A stretch of DNA of 64,000 nucleotides from Flaccisagitta enflata (GCA_965153355.1 OZ231126.1:109802001-109866000), one strand, 5' to 3'. Positions 32,415-43,086 are shown, numbered from the stretch's first letter. Numbers and translations are program-made. The notes: generated by a model not told the origin, from the letters alone.

Positions 32415-32831
32415 TTGAACTGGGCAGTGCTAACATCAGAAACAGCAGCATACAACAAGGACATCAACAAAAGTATCAATGACTGTGTCAATGATGGCGA
32501 CAGCCGCGTTGACAGCTGCGGTGACAGTTACGGCAACAGCTGCGATGACGGCTGCAGCGGCAGCTGCAGCGGCAGCTGCAGCAACGGCTGCGGCAACAGC
32601 TGCGGCGACAGTTGCAGTGACAGCTGCAGTGACAGCTGCAGCGACAGCTGCGGAGTAACATGCAGCAACAGCAACGGCTGTGTTGACACCAAAACACTGA
32701 TGTTTTCAGCAACAACTCTTTCAACAATGACAACGACAACAATATCAATATCAGCAACAATGACAATGACAACGACAATGACAACATCAACTCAGTGGAG
32801 TTATTTTGTGACAATTAGGATCTACAAATAA
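32415..32831 (+). CDS. Possible Cys-repeat protein from a 12 bp minisatellite
   Basis: ORF with about twelve 4-residue repeats of the form D-S-C-G/S (32507-32650), each encoded by a 12 bp unit GACAGCTGCRGY. The Cys codon is kept in nearly all units, and most differences fall at third positions or swap Asp/Asn/Gly. The rest of the ORF is Thr-rich from ACA/AAC repeats. No signal peptide or splice context is proven. It may be just a minisatellite that happens to be open. Confidence 0.3.
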   Translation: MNWAVLTSETAAYNKDINKSINDCVNDGDSRVDSCGDSYGNSCDDGCSGSCSGSCSNGCGNSCGDSCSDSCSDSCSDSCGVTCSNSNGCVDTKTLMFSATTLSTMTTTTISISATMTMTTTMTTSTQWSYFVTIRIYK

Positions 32832-32910
32832 ACCAAATACTTTCAACTTGTGAATGCGTGTAGAAAAACATATTATTAATTTCATTCAATTTTTTGTACT
32901 GGTAGCAACC

Positions 32911-32941
32911 ATTACTATCTTGCTGAAAACAAGATAGTAAT
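32911..32941. repeat. 12 bp perfect inverted repeat ATTACTATCTTG
   Basis: ATTACTATCTTG and CAAGATAGTAAT with a 7 base loop. The same sequence forms the outer ends of the foldback element at 47185-47430, so this may be a minimal or collapsed copy. Confidence 0.65.
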
Positions 32942-33167
32942 TATGGACTCTCCGGGGTCTGCTTTGGTTGCGATACTTTTTATTAAAACAACTAAAATGT
33001 TCTTAATTTTAAGGCATTTTGAAGCCTTGATCTTCTTATAAACTAGGTTCTTATAAAAGAAAAAAAGTGCACTGAATCAAATGATAGACAAACATAATTT
33101 GAGAGCCTCATTTGCTACTATGTCGTTTCATCATTCTATTTATCCATCCGTGTCTCCATGTGTCAGG

Positions 33168-33375
33168 GCGCGTTTCTAATCACAGACAATCGCATCTTTA
33201 ACGGGCAACTTGGTCGCCCGCTCTGTTTGTTCGCTCGCACCGCTCACTTCGTTCACTCACTTGGCAGCGCTTTGCAACGCTACATTTGCTTCTCTCGCTC
33301 ACTCCATTCACGGGCTTGCTTACTTTGCTCACTCTCTAGTTGAATTTATAAATATGTGTTCACGCTAAAAACGCG
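33168..33375. mobile_element. GCGTGTTTCTA-type dispersed element
   Basis: Starts GGCGCGTTTCTAATCA, contains CACTTCGTTCACTCACTT and CGCTCACTCCATTCACGGG, ends near TTCACGCTAAAAACGCG. Related in reverse to 34955-35170 and forward to 56583-56830. Confidence 0.5.
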
Positions 33376-33389
33376 TTCAACGGGAACAA

Positions 33390-33809
33390 ATGCATTTTGA
33401 GTCATCAATTGAAACACGCCCTCACATGTTCAGCGCCAAATCCAATCCACTCGAAAACACAGTCTCGTTGATTGAGACTTTTTCTGTGGACTTTCATCCA
33501 TTTCAACTCTCCAACAACTTGGGCTCTCAAAAGATGCTGACTGAATATATAAACAACTCCAAACACAGAACGCAAAGCGCAGAAATAAGCTCAGATTACT
33601 TCACTCGCCATTTATCTCAAAGTTCAGTAAAGATCTCGAAACAGGCCATTAATCATTCATTTTTCCCAAGAACGGTTGACAGCGTCACAACAGGCGTAGT
33701 CAACATCATAACACCCGTTGACAGCACAATGACACAACTTGACAACATCACAATACTCGTTGACAGCACAATAAAGCAACTTGACAACAATGTGCATCGA
33801 CAACAATAA
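33390..33809 (+). other. 139-codon ORF of uncertain status
   Basis: Open frame with ordinary-looking composition (FSAKSNPLENTVSLIETFSV) ending in an imperfect repeat (VDSTxTQLDNI). No recognised domain, no clear splice sites; it starts at the edge of a mobile repeat. It could be a gene fragment or chance. Confidence 0.25.
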
Positions 33810-33908
33810 GACCTATCAAATATGTGACATTAGTGTCTTGTTGGGTTATCCTTTCAACAGCTCAGAAACGTCAGGTAGTAAGAATCTGCAAAAATGGAGT
33901 TGATAAAC

Positions 33909-34086
33909 AATTAGGCCGGATATGGAGCAGCCTTAGTCGCGGAGGGTGGGCAGGGGCAGTGAAGGCCGGTCAAGTGTTTTGGCATGGCTGCAGCAGCAAA
34001 GCGATAGACGTGCTAAATCATCAACTTTGACTGCGGGATCGACGGACCAAAAAAGTGGCTTAAAAAGTCACGTGTTTACGACTTAA
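33909..34086 (-). mobile_element. HINE-like element, degraded
   Basis: AATTAGGCCGGATATGG ... AGTCGCGGAGGGTGGGCAGGGGC ... GATCGACGGACC ... AAAGTCACGTGTTTACGACTTAA. The core is nearly lost. Confidence 0.6.
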
Positions 34087-34818
34087 TGCTACCGCAATCA
34101 GGTAACGTAGTGCATTTTAATAGCTGAGAGAGTAGACCGTCGATCCGCCAGTCATATCAGTCAATTCTTTCTAAGAGATTCTGCCCCTCTCCAAATACAG
34201 ACGCACTCCTTTACTTGTTCCTTTTTACAAAGCACCTCTATAACTGGCTGTATCCGTTGGTTGGTCTGTCGGTAACGCATTCGTTAGACGATCCATATGT
34301 CACACCTTATTGGCCTACTTGGCCTTGTTTTTTTTTCTCTTTTTCTTTTTGCTTTTCTTCTGCTTTTTTTTCTTTTTCGTCTTGTTAAATTTCTTCCCCA
34401 ATGCCCTTTGCTGAGACGCCGCATATTCTTTCGCATTGTTTATCATGTATGCATGAGTTCTCAAGCACAATCTTATATTTACCATTTCACCGAGACACAA
34501 AATGTCACCGATGAAATGAGCTGTAGCGAAGAGGCACGTTAACTTTACAATGTACGCTTAAGCTTTCTAATCACTGTGCATAGCGATTACGTTCGCGCGA
34601 ATGCAAACATAAACAAAGAGCTAGAAGCATGCCTTGCTTCGCTTCTTTACTCTCTTTTGACCGATACCATTCTTAGTTGCGTATCGCGATTTAAAAAAAA
34701 AACAAAAAAACTTGTTACTTCGCAAGTTACTTCGCAAGTTTGTGTTCTCGCAAGTTACTTCGCGAGTTTGTGTTTTTGTTTTGAAGATTTGATCCAAAGA
34801 ATCGAAGATTCTCCAAAG

Positions 34819-34941
34819 ATGGTGATGTCGACCTCGGCTCTTGTTTCCGTTGTATTGGTTCTTTTTGTCGTCGACGGAGTTTGGACTTCTGTAGCGCCCA
34901 CCCCCGCCCCGCCGCCGCCACCGCCACCAGCGCAGAAAAAG
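34819..34941 (+). CDS. Signal-peptide exon, probable exon 1 of the ADAMTS-spacer gene
   Basis: ATG at 34819 begins a 41-codon exon: a hydrophobic segment (LVSVVLVLFVVDGVW) typical of a secretory signal, a likely cleavage zone at VWTSVA, then a Pro run (PTPAPPPPPPPAQKK). It ends AAAAAG^GTGTGA at phase 0. The next confident exon on this strand (43152) also starts in phase 0, so joining them keeps frame. Assignment to the same gene rests on strand, phase and biology of the product (ADAMTS-family proteins are secreted); the 8.2 kb intron could hide further exons. Confidence 0.5.
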
Positions 34942-34954
34942 GTGTGACTAAGGG

Positions 34955-35170
34955 CGTGTTTCTAGTGACGACATAAAACGCTTTTGTTCCTGTGTAACGT
35001 GATCACAGCGTGAACATATATTCGTGAATTTCAACTGTCCCACGAGGGAGTAAGCAGAGTGAGTTAGCGAGCCTGTGAATGGAAACAAAACGAGCGGAGC
35101 AAAGCGGAGCGCTGCGGAGCAAGTGAGTGGAGTGACCGGTGAGAGAAAGAGAATGTAGTGAGCGATCGAG
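34955..35170. mobile_element. GCGTGTTTCTA-type dispersed element, copy 2
   Basis: GGGCGTGTTTCTAGTGACG ... CAGCGTGAACATATATTCGTGAA ... GAGTTAGCGAGCCTGTGAATGG ... GCGGAGCGCTGCGGAGCAAGTG. The middle matches the reverse complement of 33220-33370. It lies in intron 1 of the secreted-protein gene. Confidence 0.5.
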
Positions 35171-35221
35171 TTTAAAAAAGGCGTTTTTTTCCGATTACTT
35201 TCTTCATTTTCTCCGTTAGCG

Positions 35222-35651
35222 TCGCATGCTACAGTACGATGGAAGCAATGACGACCTAGACTGGAAGATAGATTTTAGGTATCTTAATTTCATTTGTATC
35301 ATGAAATATTTTAGATCTAGGCCAATAAAAGGTTGCTCTATAGAGTGAATATATTTGCGCCTCTCAAACCTCAACTTGTGACCAGGCCTGAGCTATATAG
35401 CATTTTTGTCAACTATACAATACCAATACAATACTTCCAAGTATTGGGACAATACAATACAATACCAATACAATACAATATTTATTTGAATTATTTACAA
35501 TACATTATTATTACATACAATACATTATAAAATCTGTATTACTTAGTTTTTTTAATGAATAATTAAAGATTATTAGGTATAGTAGTGTACAACCACTTAA
35601 AACAAAAACAATATTTTTAGTTACTTCTTCTTTTTAGCTCTCTTTTTTTTT

Positions 35652-35732
<81 letters not shown>

Positions 35733-36705
35733 TTCTTTTTTTCTATCTATTTTTTTTTCTTGCTCCGTCTGTCTCTCTCTATTTCATTTAGATAATTAGA
35801 TTTTAATGTTTTTTCTCTTCTTCCTCTTCATATCCTCAGCTTTTAGCCACTGATGGTTACTCTTAGAGGTTTTATTCCTCTTCTTCCTCTTCTTCTTACC
35901 CTCAACCCACCCAAACTCCCATAAGTTCCTCCTCCTTCTTGTCTTCCTCTTTCATCCCTCACCCATTCTTACTTTCAGCAAATCCTCTTCTTCCTTTTCT
36001 TTCAACTCTCCCTTTCTCTACTTTTACTTCTTCACACCTTTGAATATTTTTCTTCCTCCTTTCCATCTCATTAAGTCTTTCTCTCATACATTTACTTTCC
36101 CTAAATTGTATATTTTTTTTTATGTATTGTATAATATTGTATTGTATTGGAAAAATTACAAAATGAGCTACATATATTGAGAAAACCCAATACACAAGAA
36201 TATTGTAAACCCAATACCAATACCCAATACAATCGCTCAGGCCTGCTTGTGACTTGACCTCATCAAGACTTTATTTTTCATGGTTCTTACCATTTCTTTT
36301 AGATCGGGCTAAAAATTTTCAAATAATTTTGAAAAAAAAATCAGTTCATTCTGATCATTATTACAGGTTTTAATGCTATGTTTAATAAACAAAAGTTATG
36401 CAAATCAATTTTTAGGCAAAACTTTAAATGGCCATAAAACCTGTAAAAATGAACCGATTGAGCTGATTTGTTTTTCAAAATTATATAAAATTTTCCACCC
36501 GTTAGGTTAAGTTAGGTTAGAACTTTGAAAAATGAAGTCTTGCTGAGGTCAAGTTGCAAGTTGAAGTTTGAAAGTCGCAAAAATTTTCACTCTTTAAAGC
36601 AACTTTTAATTACCCTAGATCTCAAATATTTTATAATACAAACAAAATTAAGGTAATAAGAATCTATCCTCCAGTCTAGGTCGTCATTGCTCCCATCGTA
36701 CTGTA
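35222..36705. mobile_element. 1.5 kb element with ~110 bp terminal inverted repeats
   Basis: 35222-35330 (TACAGTACGATGGAAGC...) and 36597-36710 are inverted copies sharing GACGACCTAGACTGGA(A/G)GATAGAT and AAATATTT(T/G)AGATCTAGG. Nested inside, CAGGCCTGAGC (35386) and GCTCAGGCCTG (36236) with adjoining (CAATAC)n form a second inverted pair. The centre holds (CT)n (35657-35723). No transposase ORF is seen, so it is non-autonomous or a foldback. Confidence 0.65.
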
Positions 36706-36710
36706 CTTGA

Positions 36711-37497
36711 CTATTAGATATGTAATGTGTCCGTGAGACCATGGGTAGGTTTGCCACAGTGCACTGACTTCCCTGAGGAGGAAATATTTTGCCAAAAATC
36801 AGCAAAAGTGACTCTCTCCAAAATTGGTTCTTTGTTATACACAGGGCAAGTACATGATCTCATTTTTTTGAGTTTTTTGGCCTTTTTTTCAATTGGACAC
36901 TGTGGTTACACCGATAGATGTTTCAAACCAACTATGCCATGTATCCGACCCCCCAAGGATACTTTCTGAGGGTATGTGTTGTAGAGGAACTGATTCTCCT
37001 GTTTACCTATCTTTTTACCCCTCTTTTTACCTGTATAGTCTCTTTTTGACGATTTTCAGCTTTTCATAGCTGTAACTAGTAACGCAGGCACTTGCAGGCT
37101 GCAAGTTGCATCTATTCCTACCACCACTAATTTGAAGTACTTTGGGTGCTGATCATGCCTATATATGGTTTTGCCTGCGTCCAGTTGCGACCCAGGGCTC
37201 TATTGGCCTCAAAAGTCAACCTATCTGAAATCTTAGTGGTAAAAAATGACAGCTTTTTTGTAAAAATGATCGAAATATTTTAATCTTCAGAAAATCATAA
37301 ATCATCCTCTAGATAAGCCACAGTACTGAGATTAGACTCATTCAACAGTATTTTTCAAGTAGTTTATCTGTGTAAAATTTCATGTGAATCAGTTGAGCGG
37401 TTGCTGAGAAAATAGAACTTCTTTTTCAAAAATGGCAAAAAACTTATCATCTTTTTCATGAAAATTTCGATATTTCTTCAACCGTTTCAGTTTATTA
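36711..37497. other. Intron sequence with dispersed repeat
   Basis: 37260-37470 (AATCTTCAGAAAATCATAAATCATCCTCT ... AATCAGTTGAGCGGTTGCTGA split over the segment) is related to 48000-48180 and, reversed, 58740-58900. Otherwise nothing recognised. Confidence 0.5.
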
Positions 37498-37560
37498 ACA
37501 AGGCCAGGAACATGGCTACCCCAGTTGCGTGCGGTTGAGCATGGGCTGTTTTTAAGGTCT
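37498..37560 (-). mobile_element. HINE-like fragment
   Basis: AACAAGGCCAGGAACATGG then CTACCCCAGTTGCGTGCGG; only this end is present. Confidence 0.6.
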
Positions 37561-37674
37561 CTAGACCATTTGGGCAGGAGCAGTGAGGTAAAGGATGAAC
37601 AAGAAGGACAAGCAAAAGAAGAAAAAGAAGAAGGAAAGACAAAGAAAAGAAAGTAACATTAGCAAAGTGTCAAA

Positions 37675-37995
37675 GTGAACAGAAAACACAAAATAGAAGA
37701 AGAAGAAGAAGAAGAAGAAGGAGAAGGAGAAGGAGAAGGAGAAGGAGAAGGAAAAGAAGATGAAGAGGAAGAAGAAGACCAAGACCAAAGAGATGAACAA
37801 GAAGATGAAGAAGACGAAGCAGAAGAAGAAAAAGAAGAAGAGAAAAAAGTCAGCGGTACCTGTGCCCTGCTTGAGTAGTATGTGATTTAGGTTGAGGGGG
37901 AGCAGGGCAGCGGCCCCAAAGGGGACAAAGTCCTGTAGAACACAGGGGGAATCTATCCGTCCATACATACATCTGTCCTTCTGTCTGCCTTCCAT
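37675..37995. repeat. GAAGAA tract and GACAAAGTCCTGTAGAAC module
   Basis: (GAA)n/(GAAGGA)n at 37690-37845, then AGTCAGCGGTACC, CCCTGCTTGAGTAG and the module GGCAGCGGCCCCAAAGGGG-ACAAAGTCCTGTAGAACAC at 37906-37945. Same module as at 49.0, 62.05 and 63.7 kb. Confidence 0.75.
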
Positions 37996-38003
37996 CTGTT
38001 CAT

Positions 38004-38950
38004 TAGGGCAATTCCTTTCGCCTTCGGTTTTTAGTCGCGGACTAGCGACTCTATAAGAGGCTTTGTCCGTCCGTCGGTCTGTCCATTGGTCTGTCTGTTG
38101 GTCCGTCTGTTGGTCCGTCCGTCAGCACGAGTGGAAAAGTGGGAAATATGCATTGCCGCCCCTGCCCACCCATCCGCAACTGGTAGTGGCCGTGTATCCG
38201 GCCTTGTTCTTTATTTCTTCCTTGCTATCTTTGCTTTACCTTTCCTTTTCTCTTTATTTCTTCCTCTCTTTCTCTCCCTTATCTGCCTTTCACATGGTCT
38301 TGTTAAGGTTTGATAGCACCCAAAATACGATAGACCACCCCCCCCTCTTCCTGTCCAAGAATGGATGATTAGATAGGCTGATAATGACACAAGTACAACT
38401 GTTACATTGTGGCTTAACTCATAGAGTGCTTTCTTCATCAAACGCACTTTGGCACTATATTCTGCATGGTTTAGAAACAGTGAATTAAATGATTGAAAAA
38501 AAATTATTTAATATAACAATTTTATTATTTACAAAAATATCAATATCTATATCATTATTTGAAAAGTAGAAATGCAATTTAAACTCAATATCCAATCATA
38601 TAAGATTAAAAAAATTTCATGACTTACTAATCATACATTATTAACTAATATATAACAATTTGATTTGATATTGTTGACATAAATAATTTAAAAAAACACA
38701 ATTTCTTTATCCTTTGACTGATTTGCTTCTTATCTACAGAGAATTTGTATAAGGGAAAAACGCTTTACATCCAGTATATATTTTGTGATCCAATCACCCC
38801 AACCAACCAAATCAGCCTAGTTCCCTGGAGTGCAAAACAAGCATAACTTTGCGATTTTTCAACGAATTTGCTGGAAACTTGGTACAAAAACTCAAAACAG
38901 AAAGACCCCACACATATGTAGGATTTATAGACATTTGAGCATGCATTTAC
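38004..38950 (+). repeat. 947 bp tandem duplication, copy 1
   Basis: Unit from TAGGGCAATTCCTTTCGCC to GCATTTAC, immediately repeated. It contains a complete HINE-like element at its left (TTTTTAGTCGCGGACTAGC at 38029 to CCGGCCTTGTT at 38210), a C-run, and about 600 bp of AT-rich sequence. Lies in intron 1 of the secreted-protein gene. Confidence 0.9.
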
Positions 38951-39898
38951 TAGGGCAATTCCTTTCGCCTTCGGTTTTTAGTCGCGGACTAGCGACTCTA
39001 TAAGACGCTTTGTCCGTCCATCGGTCTGTCCATTGGTCTGTCTGTTGGTCCGTCTGTTGGTCCGTCCGTCAGCACGAGTGGAAAAGTGGGAAATATGCAT
39101 TGCCGCCCCTGCCCACCCATCCGCAACTGGTAGTGGCGGTGTATCCAGCCTTGTTCTTTATTTCTTCCTTGCTATCTTTGCTTTACCTTTCCTTTTCTCT
39201 TTATTTCTTCCTCTCTTTCTCTCCCTTATCTGCCTTTCACATGGTCTTGTTAAGGTTTGATAGCACCCAAAATACGATAGACCACCCCCCCCCTCTTCCT
39301 GTCCAAGAATGGATGATTAGATAGGCTGATAATGACACAAGTACAACTTCTACATTGTGGCTTAACTCATAGAGTGCTTTCTTCATCAAACGCACTTTGG
39401 CACTATATTCTGCATGGATTAGAAACAGTGAATTAAATGATTGAAAAAAAATTATTTAATATAACAATTTTATTATTTACAAAAATATCAATATCTATAT
39501 CATTATTTGAAAAGTAGAAATGCAATTTAAACTCAATATCCAATCATATAAGATTAAAAAAATTTCATGACTTACTAATCATACATTATTAACTAATATA
39601 TAACAATTTGATTTGATATTGTTGACATAAATAATTTAAAAAAACATAATTTCTCTATCCTTTAACTGATTTGCTTCTTATCTACAGAGAATTTGTATAA
39701 GGGAAAAACGCTTTACATCCATTATATATTTTGTGATCCAATCACCCCAACCAACCAAATCAGCCTAGTTCCCTAGAGTGCAAAACAAGCATAACTTTGC
39801 GATTTTTCAACGAATTTGCTGGAAACTTGGTACAAAAACTCAAAACAGAAGGACCCCACACATATGTAGGATTTATAGACATTTGAGCACGCATTTAC
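38951..39898 (+). repeat. 947 bp tandem duplication, copy 2
   Basis: About 98-99% identical to copy 1 by eye: scattered transitions (GAGGC/GACGC near 39004, GTTACA/TTCTACA near 39350) and one C-run length change. The HINE-like element is carried along (38976-39157), so the duplication is younger than that insertion. Confidence 0.9.
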
Positions 39899-39949
39899 TA
39901 TTTGGGCGTTTTTTAAACTGTTTGGGCACACAGCATCTTCCCAAATGCT

Positions 39950-40066
39950 ATTATACGTCATTCTAAGATATTCTAAGTCATTTTAAGTCACATTAAGGCA
40001 TTTTAAGTCAATTTTAGTCATCTTGAATAATTGATGTCCCGCACGCGACTAGGTGTTGGCCTTGTT
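39950..40066 (+). mobile_element. HINE-like element (type B), right end with AAGTCATT repeats
   Basis: TTCTAAGTCATTTTAAGTCA repeats, then CCCGCACGCGACTAGGTGTTGGCCTTGTT. It abuts the next copy with a shared TTTTT. Confidence 0.7.
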
Positions 40067-40238
40067 TTTAGTCGTGGATATGCAACTCTACACCTTGTTG
40101 TGTTGATCAGTAGGTTAGTAGGTTGGTACGTTGGTATGTTGGTCCGTCCATCCGTCACATTTTGAATTCTGAGCGGTTTTCACATTTCTGCTGTTGCCAA
40201 ACCATCTGCGACTGGATTGTCGTGTATCCAGCCTTGTT
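40065..40238 (+). mobile_element. HINE-like element, complete
   Basis: TTTTTAGTCGTGGATATGC ... GGTTGGTACGTTGGTCCGTCC ... ATCTGCGACTGGATTGTCGTG ... CAGCCTTGTT. Confidence 0.8.
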
Positions 40239-40494
40239 AACTGATTTGCTAACTTGGTGTAGAAACTGAAAATTGAAGAATTGAGCTTATGTAATTGATT
40301 ATAGCAAGCTATCCTGACAAAATATTGAAAATATTAAAGATATAAAAAAACGCTTAAACAGGTAAAAGAAACTATAAATAGGTTTACAAAAGATTTTAAA
40401 GACTCATATGCAACTCCCTAGACAAAACATTGTCACACCTAATATTATCATGGAAAAAAAGTTTTATATAAAGTGATAATATTTTTAAAAGATG

Positions 40495-40700
40495 ACAAAA
40501 AAGCAAAAAAATAGCAAAAAATGACAAAATTGACAAAAATGACAAAAATGACAAAATTGACAAAAATGACAAAAATGACAAAAATGACAAAAATGACAAA
40601 AATGACAAAAATGACAAAAATGACAAAAATGACAAAAATGACAAAAATGACAAAAATGACAAAAAATGACAAAAAATGACAAAAAATGACAAAAAAAAAT
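40495..40700. repeat. (GACAAAAAT)n 9 bp array
   Basis: About 21 units of GACAAAAAT, with GACAAAATT and GACAAAAAAT variants. The 9 bp period makes repeated FVI/HFC/SFL peptides on the minus strand; not genes. 40240-40494 before it is unremarkable. Confidence 0.95.
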
Positions 40701-40834
40701 ATTTTTCATATCTATTATGTAATTTTACGGTATTGCAACATGATAAATCCTTCAGGTGATTTTTGTCCACTTTTGAGTCGCTCTCAGAACATAGTGGAGC
40801 ACCTGGTAATCTCTAATAGAAAAATGTGAGAGTA

Positions 40835-41105
40835 ATACCCGAGCAATACCCGAGCATACCCAAGAAATACCCGAGCAATACCCAAGTAATACCCGAGCAA
40901 TACCCACGCAATACCCAAGCAATACCCGAGCATACCCAAATACCCGAGCATACCCGAGCAATCCCGAGCGATACCAAAGCAATACCCGGGCATACCCGAG
41001 CATACCCAAGCAATACCCAAGTAATACCCTAGCAATACCCGAGCAATACCCAAGCAATACCCGAGCAATACCCGAGCATACCCAAATACCCGAGTATACC
41101 CCGGG
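40835..41105. repeat. (ATACCCGAGCA)n minisatellite
   Basis: 10-11 bp units AATACCCRAGC with CATACCC variants, about 26 copies, ending at CCCCGGGTTTTAATC. Minus-strand ORFs of LGYCSGIAR type come from the repeat. Confidence 0.9.
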
Positions 41106-41229
41106 TTTTAATCTCACCTCAGATTACGTGGTGTGGAGTGTCCGTAAATAATGTGATTTTTTGGAGAACGCGTATGATCGGCCAGAATATTGATTTCTGC
41201 GTCACTGCAGTACTGCATCACTGACTGTC

Positions 41230-41390
41230 TCAAATATGCAAGGACAAGGTGACTCAAACCTCCAAGGACAATATTACTCAAACCTTACTGGACAATGTGA
41301 TTCAATCCTTCAAGAACAATGTGACTCAAACCAACAAGGATAATATGACTCAATCCTCCAAGGACAATGATACTTAGACCTTTAAGGGCG
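41230..41390. repeat. ~28 bp minisatellite (AAGGACAATGTGACTCAAACC)
   Basis: Six imperfect copies of a unit containing GGACAAT-TGACTCAA-CCTCCAA. Followed at 41455-41510 by a palindrome (GATTGGGTGCGATCAAA / TTTGATCGCACCCAATC). Confidence 0.85.
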
Positions 41391-41584
41391 TCGAGTTAAT
41401 CCATCTTCATTTCAATTTTGACTTTCTACATCGAATCTCTTTCATAACAAAAATTTGGGCAATTTGACATGATTGGGTGCGATCAAAATTTGATCGCACC
41501 CAATCAATGGCTAAAACGTGATAAGCGATGTTAAAAATGGCGGCAAAATACCAACGTTGCACCAAACCAGCGCTTCTTCATACC

Positions 41585-41627
41585 GTTGTTGTTGTTGTTG
41601 CTGTTGTTGCTGCTGTTGTTGTTGTTT

Positions 41628-41668
<41 letters not shown>

Positions 41669-42003
41669 ATTGTTGTTATTTTTTGTCACTATCGCATTCA
41701 TTGTTGTTGCTATTGCTGTTGTTGTTGTTGTTGCTGTTGTTGTCGCTGTTGTTGTTTTTGTTATTGTTGTTGTTTTGGTTGTTGTTGTCCATTTTTTCTA
41801 CGTTGTTGCTATTTTTGTTGTTGTTGTTGTTGTCGTCGTTGTTTTCGTTGTTGTTGTCGTTGTTGTTGTTGTCGTCCTCGATTTTGTTGTTGTTGTTGTT
41901 TTTGTCGTCCTCGATTTTGTTGTTGTCATTGTTGTTGTTGTTGTTGTCATCGATTTTGTTGTTATTGGCGTTGTTGTCGTTGTTGCCGGTTTTGTCGTCG
42001 TCA
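41585..42003. repeat. (TTG)n / (TTGTCG) array
   Basis: Long GTT-rich triplet array with TCG and CTG variants. Polycysteine, polyvaline or polyleucine ORFs in all frames are artefacts. A continuation lies at 42330-42407. Confidence 0.95.
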
Positions 42004-42328
42004 GGGGTGTATACAGTTGAGCGGCTTTTGATTTTTTCCCTCTCCTCCCCCCCCCCATCTTTGATTTTCTTTCCTGCAAAGCATCACAAAGCGTTATAAA
42101 ATCTATGGTTTTCTTCCCCACAAAGCAATAAAACAGTACCATATAAGTATTTATAGTGTTAAATTGTGTTGTAGTAATTATATTTTACCTTTTGGTACTA
42201 CCAAAAGGGCTAAATCATTAAAAAAATTCTTATTTCTTTTTTAAGCTTTTGATTTTTTTCTGGTCTCCAAACCCTTTGATTTTATTCCCCCCCCCCCAAG
42301 AGAATACTTAACTTTATACACGCCTGGT
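42004..42328. mobile_element. Inverted-repeat element inside the TTG array
   Basis: Ends CAGGGGTGTATACAGTTGAG and, inverted, CTTAACTTTATACACGCCTGG (first 20 bp of arms about 85% matched); inner arms share C-runs and AAAATCAAAG. TTG repeats flank it on both sides, so the array was the target. Confidence 0.65.
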
Positions 42329-42372
42329 CGTTGTTGATGTTGTCGTCGTCGTCGTCGCCATCGCCATCGTCG

Positions 42373-42407
<35 letters not shown>

Positions 42408-42560
42408 AACCAGGGGAGTCTACCCGGCCGGGCGAGATGAGCATGAATCGGCAATGAGGCCACGCGATCCACCACATTTGGCCATGCCACTGGATCATTT
42501 TGTGTAAGACTCCTGTCGATGTCATGTCAAGGTGATGTCTGCTACAACCATAAGGGGAGC

Positions 42561-42670
42561 TTTTTAGATGCGTCCACGCATCTCTTTAAGAGGCTCTGTC
42601 TGTCCGTCCGTCGGTCGGTTGGTCGGTTGGTCCGTGGTGATCGAGTTGAGAATGATGAAAATGCATAGAA
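42561..42670 (+). mobile_element. HINE-like element, partial
   Basis: CTTTTTAGATGCGTCCACGC-ATCTCTTTAAGAGGCTCTG then (GTCCGTCGGTCGGTT) and GTGGTGATCGAGTTGAG. The GGCCTTGTT end is missing. Confidence 0.7.
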
Positions 42671-42799
42671 TCTTGGAAATATCTTAGATTATTGCATCAT
42701 TCCATAAGGTTGATGCAATATTGCATCATTCGTAACAAGCTAAGCCGCATATGGACGCATTGTTGTACCCCCGGGGTACTTGTTATTTCAATCATGACA

Positions 42800-42905
42800 A
42801 CACGCTAAGCTGGCAATGCTACGTCTGAGAGGGAACGCAGAGGGGGATCGATCCCGCAACCTTCAAAACCGAATGCAAGAGCTGTTACCACTCGGCCATC
42901 ATGCG
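42800..42905 (-). repeat. tRNA-derived SINE-like sequence
   Basis: On the minus strand: a perfect A box TGGCCGAGTGG (42888-42898), an anticodon-arm-like stretch, and a B-box-like GGGATCGATCCC (42844-42855). The A-box wording is that of Leu/Ser tRNAs. The acceptor stem does not close, so it is a pseudo-tRNA or SINE head in an intron, not a tRNA gene. A (GTTGTT) tract flanks it. Confidence 0.6.
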
Positions 42906-43022
42906 CCCCTCGTCGTCGTCATCGTTGTCGTCGTCGTTGTTGTTTCTGTTATGTCCTTGTTGTTGTTGTTGTCTTTGGTGTTGTTGTTGTTGCTATTGTT
43001 TTTGTTGTTGCTGTTGTTGTAG

Positions 43023-43062
<40 letters not shown>

Positions 43063-43086
43063 GCTGTTGTTGTTGTTATTGTTGCT
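42905..43086. repeat. (GTT)n tract upstream of the spacer exon
   Basis: GTC/GTT triplets in the intron ending at the acceptor at 43151. ORFs here are artefacts. Confidence 0.9.

Noticed and set aside
37561-37995. Phe-rich minus-strand ORF with apparent membrane spans
   Set aside because: Antisense of a GAAGAA tract.
40835-41105. Repeat peptide ORFs (LGYCSGIAR pattern)
   Set aside because: Produced by the 10-11 bp ATACCCGAGC minisatellite; frame continuity is chance.
42840-42905. Functional tRNA-Leu/Ser gene
   Set aside because: Good A box, but the arms do not close into a cloverleaf and no terminator run follows cleanly.
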